Shown: piece by piece, positions 50,283-59,845 of the stretch
Layout: the number at the start of each line of letters is the position of its first letter
Numbering within the stretch: the first letter of the stretch is position 1
DNA from: Siderastrea siderea
Taxonomy: Eukaryota > Cnidaria > Anthozoa > Scleractinia > Rhizangiidae
Length of the DNA: 64,000 bases
Assembly (NCBI GenBank): GCA_964030785.1
Contig: OZ034969.1
Coordinates: 30,909,001-30,973,000 of the forward strand
Reading direction: 5' to 3'
The notes under the pieces: generated by a model
What the model was told of the DNA's origin: nothing
Databases searched by the model: none
Seen by the model: the letters and a program-made list of their open reading frames with translations, nothing else
Translations under genes and position numbers: made by a program

Positions 50283-50930
50283 TGACGTCATAACCGGAAC
50301 CGGAAGTCACGTGTTTTTAAGAGGGGGAAACCGCTGACCAGTGGGAAAAAAGGATCGCGGGCTCATGGGAACCGGAAATCACGTGTTTTGAGATGGGAAA
50401 CCGCTGACCAGTGGAAAAAAAGGATCGCGGGCTCATGCAACCGGAAGTCACGTGTTTTAGGATGAGAAACCGCTGAGCAATGTGAAAAAAGGATCGTGGG
50501 CGCAAGGTGGGTTAAAACCGCTGAGAAAACGCGGGCTCCAAGTCCAAAGTCCAATTTTAGGAACGGGGGTGGTCCTTGACTCCAAAAAACAACACAAAAA
50601 ATTTTAACAAATAATTTATTGTCAAACTTTTTTCACAACAAGTGAGAGAAAACAAAAATGAGTCCAAAGTCTAAACTGGATATGGTGGCTTGCGACGATG
50701 TCTGGAGGCATGATTCCATGAAGAGAGGCCCCCTGGTAGAGGACGAGGGCACAATGACGAACTATGCAAGCCAGGCAGCGGCACGGAGTCCAAAGTTCAA
50801 TGTCCTGGGAAGGAACACGCGCCCTGGGAAAGAGTATAAGTTGATCAGAAAAGTAATAATTTGCGAACAAATAATTCTGACCTAAAGCATGACCTTTGTA
50901 TTTTAAAACGAATGAAGCGTATCCGTTTGC
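50283..50930. mobile_element. Remnant of a Polinton-2-like element (promoter repeats)
   Basis: Three tandem copies of a roughly 62-bp unit (GAAACCGCTGACCAGTGGGA, AAAAAGGATCGCGGGCTCA, CCGGAAGTCACGTGTTTT) followed by AAAACGCGGGCTCCAAGTCC. Nearly the same block occurs once at 56211-56300, directly upstream of the first gene of Polinton 2. The sequence after it (50600-50930) has open frames on both strands, but none with a recognisable product. Confidence 0.6.
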
Positions 50931-51528
50931 CAAACAGAATTAGAAGAACATAGCTTTCCAATTGACAGTTGTAAAACAGAATTAAATTTATTCACAGTAA
51001 ACAGATTGAATTTACGACAAAATGTGGGGTGTTACTAAAACGAGTAATGCAGTAACGAGTAACGAGTAACGCAGTAACAAGAAAACGAGTAACGGGAAAA
51101 TTTTTTCAAGGGTAAAAAATATAAAACGAGTAACGGGAAAAAATAGAAAGGCAAAATTTAAAAGAAAAAGAGTAACGGTAAAAAATGAAAAGAGTGAAAA
51201 TTACACTGAATAATAATAGTTACTTTAAGGCAATGTAGAACTGTAATAAAACGAATAATGTGACCCGAAAGCCTTTGACGTGTGTTGGGGAAAAATGTTG
51301 TTTTTAATGTCATTCTCGAGCAGGCTCCATACAGAAGCTATGAAGAAGTTTTTTTCCGAATTTGATGAATTCATCGATTTATATTTCAATTCGCCGTTCT
51401 CACGGCAGTGTACAGCGATGGTGTATTCGCGAGACTCTTTTAGTGACAGGGTCTAGATACCCGGCAGCCAGGCACGGATATTTCAAGACTAAATACCCGG
51501 CATTCCTGCAATCGTTGTTTTTTTTTAA

Positions 51529-51910
51529 AGGGGCATGGTCACACAATTTTAGTTTACTTTAAAAATCAAAAGTATGTCCTCACATCAATGAACACCCACA
51601 AATAATGGTCTAGTTTTGTTACCAAAGACTATATTACTTCACTGAAACTATTTTCTGTCGTCTGTTGCTACGGATGGCACGGATGGAAATGGATTGCAAT
51701 TTGAAAAAATTAGGCTAAACTTTTCAAATTCTTTAAGCGTGTTGACATTAAATCGATATTTAATGGTCATGGTTTGTTTTCTCTTAATGAAATAAAGTTA
51801 ATATGTTCCTTTAAATGTTCAAACACAATTGGGCATGGATAAAGTTAGCTACCGATAATTTTAGCACAGTTTTGACCAGAAATCTGCGAAACCCCCGTGA
51901 CTATGCCCCT
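51529..51910. mobile_element. TTAA-flanked MITE nested in the 51-kb element
   Basis: AGGGGCATGGTCAC at the left and GTGACTATGCCCCT at the right, flanked by TTAA (51525-51528 and 51911-51914). 382 bp, no ORF. piggyBac-like by its target site. Confidence 0.8.
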
Positions 51911-51972
51911 TTAACATTACAATATACTTTATTACAACACATTACATTGCACTAATATTACTTGCGACGCTT

Positions 51973-52881
51973 AGGGAAGGTACGTTTTTCTTGGGGGAGG
52001 GAGGGCTGGGGAATTTTGGTATTTTTTCCCAAAAAAGTGTTGGCCCTTCCTTGCGTTTTAATAAAAAAACTCCTGACCCCCACCTTTAGGTGACTGACAA
52101 AAGCCCGACCCTCCCCTCACTGCAGCATGGTATGTTCCATGCTGTAGAAACCTCAGAACGTTTCGCTTGTGAACGCAAAGTGTTTGAATATGAATACATC
52201 TCGATATTGAATGTGTGCGTGCTGAAACAAGTAAAATGCGAACAATCAGTCTGGGATATTTACGTTTTATAGCTGAAGTTTGAATATGGAAGTATTTGAG
52301 TATTATAAAAGCTTTGAACATAAATTAATATCGAAGGGAAATACACGCGCTTCTTCCTCCGACTAGCCGGCATTGCTGTTGGTTATTTTAACAGAAAGGT
52401 TTAGTTGTTTAGCATGCGAAATCTGCCTCTCAAAAACAAATATTTCCGACATTTCCGACAGGGTAGAGCGCATTGTTGGATCTACTAGTAACTCTTCAGA
52501 ACTAAACGACTCAGGAGATCAGGCAGCGGATAGCCAACAGCAAGAAGCTGAAGAAACGATACCTGAGTCAAGTACTTCTCGATAGGGACGGAAAAGGACA
52601 CGAGTCGTCCGAGAAAAACTATGTGCCATGGCATAATATACATGTAAAAATGTAACCTAGTACCTATAATAAAACACCAAATTAAATCAAAGTAGCTGTA
52701 AGAAAAATGGAAAGCAACATCACAAAAATTCTCATTAAAAAATTCTGGAAAAGATGTGTGACCCTCCCTTGAATAGCTCACATGAGGTATGGCCCTCCCC
52801 TTTTGGTGCTCACTTTCGCTGATGACCCTCCCCTCTGAGGCCCCAGCCCTCCCCCCCCCCAAGAAAAAATGTACCTTCCCT
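51973..52881. mobile_element. MITE with AGGGAAGGTAC ends, nested
   Basis: Left end AGGGAAGGTACGTTTTTCTT, complementary to the right end at about 52850-52881; about 35-bp TIRs followed by G-rich/C-rich stretches. An ORF at 52373-52585 (Ser/Glu/Gln-rich) is not convincing. Confidence 0.65.
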
Positions 52882-53892
52882 TACAATTCAGTTCTTTTTT
52901 AAAATTTTTTTTATACATGTACAAGAAAACAACACAATACACACATTATAGAGATACAGTACAGAAAAGAAAGAAAAAAACGTTTGACAAAAAATTGTTT
53001 CACCTTCACCCTATTGACGACGGGGGGTGGGGTTGGGGGAAAATAGAGAGGTTTGAGAGGTGGGTCATGAGGGATCAGGGCCATTTATTCAGGGGTTCCC
53101 AAAATTTTTTTTTCCCAAAATTTGATTCAGCGCATTCTTAGAAAAATGTTTTTATGTATAAATAGATTCATCAACAGAAACACTGATTATTCGTTTCTGT
53201 ATCAATATCACTGAAATATTAGTTCAATAATTTAAAAAATGTATTTGAAACCTCTGAGCCGCCAAACTCGTAAACTGCTGGGCAGTTAATTTAGCTTTTT
53301 CCGGCGAAACTGCACCCGGCTGTCGGGCATGAAGACACGGTTATTAAGGTCAGCTGTATACCCGGCACTCTGGTTTCAGAGAATTATACAGTAATTATTG
53401 AGACAACCCTTCGTAACTTTGTATAGTGGTGGTAAGTGATTCGACACTATCGTGGTTTTTTGGGCCTCATTTACAACTCTATGTACAAGACTTCTACAGC
53501 GTCCGTGACATGTCACAGTATGGTGGCGTGACGGCTCGGGTCAGACAGGGATCAAGAAAGCTACCAGGGTCTGGAAGTGAGCTACAGCTATTGTATAGCT
53601 TGCTAAAGCTCTGAAAGTTCGCCAACTACAAAACCAAATTGGTCTTTTAATCGCTTAGTAATTGTAAACAATCTTCCAGTTCTTCCAGAACGGAGGAATT
53701 CTGTGTTTCTGACTAGCGGGTCTGGCCACTAATAAGTGTCGCAAACATCGCAATTTTCTAGTATGCACAAGCTCAGAAAACTCGTCAACTACCAAACTAA
53801 AATACTTTTCTGAATCGCTTGGCAATTCTAAACAAATATCGAATATTTTCAGAACGTTAGAATAAGCCTTTCGGTCAAAACCCATCGAAAAT
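52882..53892. other. Interior of the 51-kb element, non-coding
   Basis: G-run region near 53021-53040 and several TACCCGGCA-type motifs. No gene recognised. Confidence 0.4.
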
Positions 53893-54663
53893 GTTGGACT
53901 GCCGGGAATTTAATAGTCTTGAAACATTCGTACCCGGCTACATGGTATCTAGACAATGCAATTACTATTCGAAGTCTAGCGAATGCACCATCGCTGCACA
54001 CTGCAGTGAGAACGGGGAATTGAAATATGTATACCGATTAATTCATTAAATTCGGAAAAAAGCTTCTTCATAGCTTCTTTATGGAGCCTGCCCGAGAATG
54101 ACATTAAATACATTAACATTTTTCACCAACACATCAAAGGCTTTCAGGACACATTATTCGTTGTATTACAGTTCTACATTGGCTAAGTAATTATTATAAT
54201 TCAGTGTAATTTTCACCCTTTTAATTTTTTACCGTTACTCTTTTTCTTTCAATTTTTGCCTTTCAATTTTTTTCCCGTTACTCGTTTTCTATCTTTTACC
54301 CTTTGAAAATTTTTCCCGTTACTCGTTTTCTCGTTACTGCGTTACTCGTTACTCGTTACTGCATTACTCGTTTTAGTAACACCCCAAAATGTGTCAAATG
54401 TGTGCAACACTGTGCAATAATCTGTAAACAAAACCAAAAGAGAATTTCTAGTAGTTTCGAAGCGAACACGCGTCTCCAATTACAAAATACAAAGCGACAA
54501 ATAAAATAACAGCAATCAAAACAAACGAAAAATGCCGATAAACGATTAAATGAATTTGCCTAGCGAACTTAAAGTGAAAGCACAAATAGATAAACTAGAT
54601 TTGCTTGAATCACGAAACAGAATTATAACTCTAAGTTTATACTAAAATGATACGCTTAATTTA

Positions 54664-54851
54664 ACAAATAAAAAAGCCAAAACCGTGCTTTGTTCTGTGA
54701 TAAAGCACGCAAGGAAGTGACGAGAGCACGAAAGAAGTGTAGGGTGAACACGAGCCGCAGGCGAGTGCTTCTCCCTACTTCTTGAGTGCTCTCGTCACTT
54801 CCTTGAGTGCTTTATCACAGAACAAAGCACGGTTTTGGCTTTTTTATTTGT
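54664..54851. repeat. Foldback element, about 188 bp
   Basis: Two arms of roughly 85 bases, nearly perfectly complementary (ACAAATAAAAAAGCC, AAACCGTGCTTTGTTCTGTG, CAAGGAAGTGACGAGAGCAC), around a short centre (GCCGCAGGC). A single-stranded copy would form one long hairpin. Confidence 0.9.
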
Positions 54852-56045
54852 TTTATAATATAGCTTTGCTCATATTTGTAAAGAAACTGGCTTTTAATTG
54901 CAAGAAATCGAGTTTTTTTTCATAGCTTGCAAGCGCGCGCAAGAAAGGTTTTCAGCTTGCCAGCGCGCGCAGAATGGCGTCACGGGCTACTCCGTGCATC
55001 TGTACTCTGATAAAGCACGCTGTTTCAACCAATCAGAGCGCGCGTTATATCGAAACTTTATTATAAAAAACTATACAGTAATTAACGAGGTCAAGTACCT
55101 AATTTATAGGCGACCGATGGTAACCGGTAGATATGGAGTTCCGCTTTTAGGCTTGGCTAAATCTATATATTTTTTTTTTTAGCTGACAGTCAGAAAAAAA
55201 TGATGCTTACTTTGCGTGGAGGTTTGCTTGTTGTTTTCAACAAGCCGCTCGCTTTCTTCTCGGCGAAAATACGAGTTGTCATCTCGTTTGTCTCACCGCG
55301 TTACAGTCAGCACATCGTTGGACTGTGGAAAAAAGAAATATAGAGAGTGAGTAAAAATAAATCAAATAGTCTTTCGGGTAGAAAAGGATTTTTTCACAAC
55401 AACGCGGGGAATGGGAAAACATTGCGAGCTAAACAGAACCGCTTCGGTTTTCAATTTTTTTCGAGGCGACAAAAAATTAGTTTCATTTCGAAAAACAAAA
55501 CTAGTAAACGAGTATTATAAGACACACTGTTTTTTAATCGAAAAGTTCGTCGTTGTGGGAAAAACAGGCTAAACACTTCAATATTTTTAGCCGGCAGCAA
55601 AACACAACACTTACCTCGTGTTAAGCTTTCGCTGTTTTCAAAACATCCATTCGGCGGCTTCTACAGATAAAAATCTCCCACATTTTTCGCTGAAATCTTA
55701 GCTGTCATCGTTTTGTTTGTAAAGCCGAGGGTTGCTGGGGTAAAGCGATGAATAAATCTGTGAAAAAACTGTCGTAAGTCTCCCTGACCTTCCTCCATCT
55801 TGAAAAAAAGAAAGTTCGGGGGTAATTTTGCTGCTTATATAGCTAAACAGTGTGACGTCATTTGGTTGTGATTGGTCAGTCCCAGTCAGGCCATGGTCAA
55901 GGTCCAAGGCCATGGTCAAAGTATCAGCCGATCAGAAGCAGAGTTTCACAACAACGCGGGGAATGGGAAAACATTGCGAGCTAAACAGAACCGCTTCGGT
56001 TTTCAAATTTTTTTTTTTGAGGCGACAAAAAAAAAATAGTTTCAT
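54852..56045. other. Non-coding, with a duplicated 90-bp segment
   Basis: 55388-55480 and 55948-56040 are copies of one sequence (TTTCACAACAACGCGGGGAA, GCGAGCTAAACAGAACCGC). A dispersed repeat end is at 55132-55172. No gene recognised. Confidence 0.6.
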
Positions 56046-56080
56046 CTCAACTCTCCAGAAAAAGTCAACGGACATGACGT
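56046..56080 (+). repeat. Isolated copy of the 3' end of the 56360 gene
   Basis: The sequence around CTCTCCAGAAAAAGTCAACG followed by GACATGACGT is repeated at 57384-57416, where it is the last codons and stop of the first penton-like gene. It may be the edge of a lost tandem copy. Confidence 0.65.
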
Positions 56081-56210
56081 GGTTGTTTTTTTTTTATAGA
56101 GAAAGCGAATCATTAATTAAATCCTGGAGCACGTGGGCTCAGAGGAAAGAAAAGAGAGGACATTTCGTGACGCTTACATGACGTATCAGAATAGGCCTCT
56201 GGCTAGGGTG

Positions 56211-56330
56211 GGAAACCGCTGACCAGTGGGAAAAAAGGATCGCGGGCTCAGGATGGAGCAAAACTGCTGAGGAACGCGGGCTCAAAGTCCACAGTCCAAT
56301 TTGAGCATCGGGGGCAGGTATAAAAAGGTA
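56211..56330 (+). promoter_or_regulatory. Promoter of the first Polinton 2 gene
   Basis: GCTGACCAGTGGGAAAAAAG at 56217, CCAAT at 56296-56300 and TATAAAAAGG at 56319-56328, about 30 bases before the ATG at 56360. The GCTGACCARTGGGA motif recurs in the 58.4-kb promoter and in the 50.3-kb remnant. Confidence 0.65.
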
Positions 56331-56359
56331 ACCAGAGGGGTTAGGTGGTGATTGTGACC

Positions 56360-57411
56360 ATGAGTTTTTACATCACCCTTATCAGTGATCAAGCACAAGG
56401 CACGAATCAAAAATTTACTGCCAGACTTCCTCATTCACATTATTTGGTGGAAGATGATTGGGAAGCGGCCTTGGTTCATATCTCACACCCGGCTTTTTAT
56501 CAACAATTGGGAGATCAAACCAAGCAGAATTGGACGCAAGAAGATAGTCAAAAACATTGGATGAAAACAGATATCAGATACATACCAAAACGTGCTGATG
56601 GAACGGCTCCCATTCAAGTGACCAAAGAAATCCATTTACCGCCAGGGTATTACCACAATTTGAAAGAGGCATGGATTGCCATCGCTTACGAAATAGAAAA
56701 ACAACACATGGAAGTCATGATGGATATAGCCAAAATGGACGTGGACGATCTAGGGAAACGACAACAACTAGCCGCTCTTAACCTGGCTCAACCCTACGTG
56801 AAAATCACCAATGCCGGCATCGCCTCCGAATTAGATTCGTTGTATGTACTCATACCAGCCAACATGCAATTTGAAATGGAATGGAAATTGGCCAGCCTGA
56901 TGGGACTTGTCAAAGATGGAACGCCAACGCAGAGAATTGTCCAAGAAAAAATTATCTGGTGAAACATATCGTGGATTACGACGATCGCCACAAATGGACA
57001 CCCACCATAGGGCCTGTCAACAAATATCCACCGCATGGCATCGTCTCTGTCAGCTTTACCCACCCCGATTTCGAGTATGAGTTGTTCTTGGGTCCTAATC
57101 TCAGTCGACAACCATTTCCCACCACCCAAACCGTCAAACCGCAACAAGGACGACAACAACTCATGATTTACACGGATCTCGTCATTGACAGCGTGGTTGG
57201 AAATCAAGAAAAAGGTTTTTTACGTGCCATTGATGCTGGCAATACCGATCATCAGTTTGATACCACGCAACGGATGTATTTTCCTCTTGGCAAAACCATC
57301 TTTGACAGCATTGCCATTGACATTCAAACAGCGAATGGACAGCCGGCTCCTTTCAAACAAGGCAGTACCATCATTACCCTTCAACTCTCCAGAAAAAGTC
57401 AACGGACATGA
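56360..57411 (+). CDS. Penton-like (minor capsid) protein 1, frameshifted
   Basis: Two overlapping frames (56360-56962 and about 56952-57411) meet at the six-A run 56946-56951. The start MSFYITLISDQAQGTNQKF matches the start of the 62012 protein (MSFYVTLPSHANRREFPNN) and the 60955 protein. The C-terminal end also follows the family plan: MIYTDLVIDSVVGN, then FDTTQRMYFPLGK, then IAIDIQ..NG.PAPF..GSTIITLQL. This long family occurs in Polintons (F54H12.2-like proteins) and is thought to form capsid vertices. About 350 residues when both parts are counted. The break would remove the C-terminal half. Confidence 0.7.
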
Positions 57412-57416
57412 CGTCA

Positions 57417-57641
57417 GGGTTGTGAACTTTTTTATTTTAATTAAAAAAAGAGTTGATGTTTTTTACAAATGGTGGTCTGTGTTCTTTGCCACGCGGGTTG
57501 GGGTGCTCCTATTTACAATTGAAAAAAGCTATCTACAGTTTGAAAAAATAAAAAGTAAAAAGAAAAGCTATGTACAATTGGAAAAAATAAAAATTGAAAA
57601 GAAAGCTATGTACAATTCCAAAAATAAAAAAAAACTAAAAA
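57417..57641. other. Convergent intergenic region with A-rich tandem repeat
   Basis: Three imperfect copies of AAGCTATGTACAATTGGAAA followed by AAAATAAAAA (57525-57640). It lies between two convergent genes and may serve transcript termination in both directions. Confidence 0.6.
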
Positions 57642-58337
57642 TTACAAATGAAAGTCTTCGAGCTCCCGACGTAATTGATCAATGTTCTCGGGTAGACAGA
57701 ACGTGCGGTTGAACAAGGCTTGAATTTCGGCTCGGGTTTTGTCGTCCACATCCCGGGATCCCACAATAGCACTGCTTTGATGAAGGGTGGGCTTTTTAGG
57801 TCCCCAAGGAACAAATTGACTGCCAGTGACCAGGGTGGCGGCATTCTCATTGACTTGGTAGTAATGGTCCGAGCGGTACCATGATTGACTGGGTATGTCA
57901 AACAGGTAGACGGGTTTGCCTTGATCCATAGCCAATTGCACAGTCCAACCAGTGCCTCCTTTCACGCGTTTATGATCCTGTTCCAAGATGCCAAAGGCAT
58001 AGATGGTATGGGCTTTTTTGGCAATTTGATAATTGCGTTGCAATAATTGCAAGGTGTAAAAATGACTGGGCATCTGTTTGCCTAGTTTCTCAGCCGCCTG
58101 GTGAAGATGGGGGTTGGCCAGCATCAGGACTTCCACCGTAGAAGGGGTGATGAAAGTGGCTCGAGGATGGTTCGGGGGGACGAGGACTTCTAGTTGCATC
58201 CCAAAGTGTTTGGCATGTTCTTCCACGAGGGCATCCGTACCTTTGGCTCCCCCTGTGTAGACCACATGGCCATGACCCACTTGCAGTTCCAAGGCACCGA
58301 GATCTTGTTCTCCGATCATGTCAATGTCTGGGGGCAT
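57642..58337 (-). CDS. SLOG/DprA-type nucleotide-binding protein
   Basis: A 231-residue protein from the ATG at 58337. Residues 23-45 contain VVYTGGAKGTDALVEEHAKH, the Gly-rich loop and first helix of the SLOG fold (YspA, DprA and LOG-type proteins), followed by a second strand (LEVLVPP), a long helix with LLQRNYQIAKKAHTIYAFG and a second Gly-rich turn GGTGWTVQLAMDQGKPVYLF. These are the two nucleotide-contacting sites of the superfamily. SLOG proteins bind or cleave nucleotides and some act in stress signalling or conflict systems. A SLOG gene is not part of the standard Polinton set. A TATTTAAGG lies about 40 bases upstream. It is divergent from the GRF gene. Confidence 0.75.
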   Translation of the reverse strand: MPPDIDMIGEQDLGALELQVGHGHVVYTGGAKGTDALVEEHAKHFGMQLEVLVPPNHPRATFITPSTVEVLMLANPHLHQAAEKLGKQMPSHFYTLQLLQRNYQIAKKAHTIYAFGILEQDHKRVKGGTGWTVQLAMDQGKPVYLFDIPSQSWYRSDHYYQVNENAATLVTGSQFVPWGPKKPTLHQSSAIVGSRDVDDKTRAEIQALFNRTFCLPENIDQLRRELEDFHL

Positions 58338-58595
58338 GGCTTTGAGAATGAAGATCTAGAGACCAAGGGAGCTCCTTAAATAGGGACAATGGACCAATGG
58401 GAAGACAAGAGGTGCTTAGTTGGAGAGGGAAAAGCTGACCAATGGGAAGACAAGAGGTCCTTATATGGATTGAATAAGCTGACCAATGGGACGATGAGAT
58501 GTCCTTATATGGGTAGGATAAGCTGACCAATGACAGTCAAGGGTCCAACGTATAAAAAGGCATGTTCGGTAGGGGTGAAATCAACCTTGAGTACG
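58338..58595. promoter_or_regulatory. Bidirectional promoter with four CCAAT repeats
   Basis: CCAAT at 58394, 58439, 58483 and 58527, three of them inside repeats of about 45 bp (GCTGACCAATGGGAAGACAA, GAGGTCCTTATATGG). TATAAAAAGG at 58551-58560 serves the rightward GRF gene; CCTTAAATA (58374-58382), read as TATTTAAGG on the other strand, serves the leftward SLOG gene. This is a compact, symmetrical control region. Confidence 0.75.
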
Positions 58596-59459
58596 ATGTC
58601 TGTGGATCGGAAGAGAAAATCAACCCATCCCCCAGAGGGGAAGAAGAAGAAGAAGAGTATTCAACATATGACGCCCGTGGACTGTGATCCTGTGGTGTGC
58701 GACGTGGTGGAAGACACCCGAGCTGCTGTGGAAGACATGATGAAAGAATTGAATGACATGGTGGAGCAATCACCCCCATCACCTCAATTCACCTTGACGA
58801 CCGTGTATGATCCTCCCAGTTCAGTGGACACTATGGTATGCCCTTGCCATGAGGTGCGTTTGGAGGCCCGAGAATCTCAAAAGGGATGGAAGTATGTGAA
58901 ATGTCCCATGCAACCGTGTTTGTTGTTTTGTGGACAAGATCAAGCCTTGGAGTATATGAAAGCCGTGTATAGTCAACCTCATGTAGAAGTGTTGGACATG
59001 TGGGGTGGTTTGCAATGCTTTTGCCGTGAACCCGCCACGCTACAACAGAGTCATTCGACTCAGAACCCCGATCGCTTGTTTCTGACTTGTTCCAAGAAAA
59101 CGTGTGGCTTCTTCCGGTGGGCCGATCAACCCTTGGGTCCCAAGTACTGGACGTGGTTTCATGACAACCCTCCCAAAAAAGCCGACCAACAAGCTGAATC
59201 GCCTTTGTCTACCCGTGATGCTCAAGGATATCCCAAGAGGGGCTATGACATCCCTGGCCCGCCCCCTCGAGTCCAAAGCAAAGAGGATCGGCCCTTGACA
59301 GAGTATGAGAAACAATTGTTACGAGAAATTCAAGAGCTCAAGAACCGTCAAGAAATGATGGTGGCCCCAGCTCCACCGCCCCCTAAGTACAGTGACAGTG
59401 TTGAGAACTGGCAGAAAGGTCTAGAGACCATCAGTTGTGGCCGTCTAGGTCTCTTTTAA
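58596..59459 (+). CDS. Zinc-finger GRF protein
   Basis: 287 residues from the ATG at 58596 (45 bases after the start of the TATA box). The basic N-terminus (MSVDRKRKSTHPPEGKKKKK) looks like a nuclear localisation signal. Two related zinc modules follow: CPCHEV...GWKYVKCPMQPCLLFC and CFCREP...NPDRLFLTCSKKTCGFFRWAD. The second is a canonical zf-GRF (C-x-C, Arg-x-F, C, C, G-F-F-x-W-x-D), a module that binds single-stranded DNA in topoisomerase III, APE2 and NEIL3. A Pro-rich stretch and a C-terminal coiled coil (EYEKQLLREIQELKNRQEMM) complete it. A replication or repair role is likely. Confidence 0.8.
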   Translation: MSVDRKRKSTHPPEGKKKKKSIQHMTPVDCDPVVCDVVEDTRAAVEDMMKELNDMVEQSPPSPQFTLTTVYDPPSSVDTMVCPCHEVRLEARESQKGWKYVKCPMQPCLLFCGQDQALEYMKAVYSQPHVEVLDMWGGLQCFCREPATLQQSHSTQNPDRLFLTCSKKTCGFFRWADQPLGPKYWTWFHDNPPKKADQQAESPLSTRDAQGYPKRGYDIPGPPPRVQSKEDRPLTEYEKQLLREIQELKNRQEMMVAPAPPPPKYSDSVENWQKGLETISCGRLGLF

Positions 59460-59494
59460 ATGAGAGAACGAATAAAAATGTTTTTATTTAGTCC

Positions 59495-59845
59495 ATGGAG
59501 TCTGTGTGTGATGCGTGGGAGTCTGCCTTGTCCCTGGGGCAATGGCAATGTCATCAAACCCTTTGTCAAGTCTTATATGATCATCAACCCGGCACCCAAA
59601 TCCCCATACCCCCTTGTCCCGAGGACACGCATCCTCTCCACCTCTTTGAAGAAACCCATGTCGACCGCAACCTGTATCGATGGGTGGTGTTTGTCTTATG
59701 GTTAAAAGCTCACCCGAACGCATGGCGATGGTATCGAATCATTCAAAAGGCGCATCCCCACACGGTCCCCACCATATCGACCTTATGGGATGAATGCCAA
59801 AAAGTATGGCCCCTCGAAAGAAAAAGGTCTCCCCATCATGGTTGA
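59495..59845 (+). CDS. Small Trp/Cys-containing protein, unknown
   Basis: 116 residues from an ATG at 59495; it reads MESVCDAWESALSLGQWQCH, then YRWVVFVLWLKAHPNAWRWY and ECQKVWPLERKRSPHH. It overlaps the start of the integrase by about 50 bases in another frame. The aromatic, helical composition and the compact packing suggest a real gene. No family is recognised. Confidence 0.5.
   Translation: MESVCDAWESALSLGQWQCHQTLCQVLYDHQPGTQIPIPPCPEDTHPLHLFEETHVDRNLYRWVVFVLWLKAHPNAWRWYRIIQKAHPHTVPTISTLWDECQKVWPLERKRSPHHG

Larger units (their letters stand above)
51027..54385. mobile_element. DNA element with about 490-bp TIRs, 8-bp duplication
   Basis: AAAATGTG flanks both ends (51019-51026 and 54386-54393). 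TIRs run from 51027 to about 51515 and from about 53893 to 54385; their outermost part is GGGTGTTACTAAAACGAGTA followed by tandem ACGAGTA/GCAGTAAC units. An 8-bp duplication is compatible with hAT or related superfamilies. No transposase is visible; the interior is filled with other MITEs. Confidence 0.8.

Noticed and set aside
50622..50933. 103-codon minus-strand ORF in the Polinton-like remnant
   Set aside because: An overlapping plus-strand ORF is equally plausible, neither shows a known motif, and no promoter-like signal decides.
53426..53885. Short ORFs inside the 51-kb element
   Set aside because: Short, no motif, no start context; likely chance.
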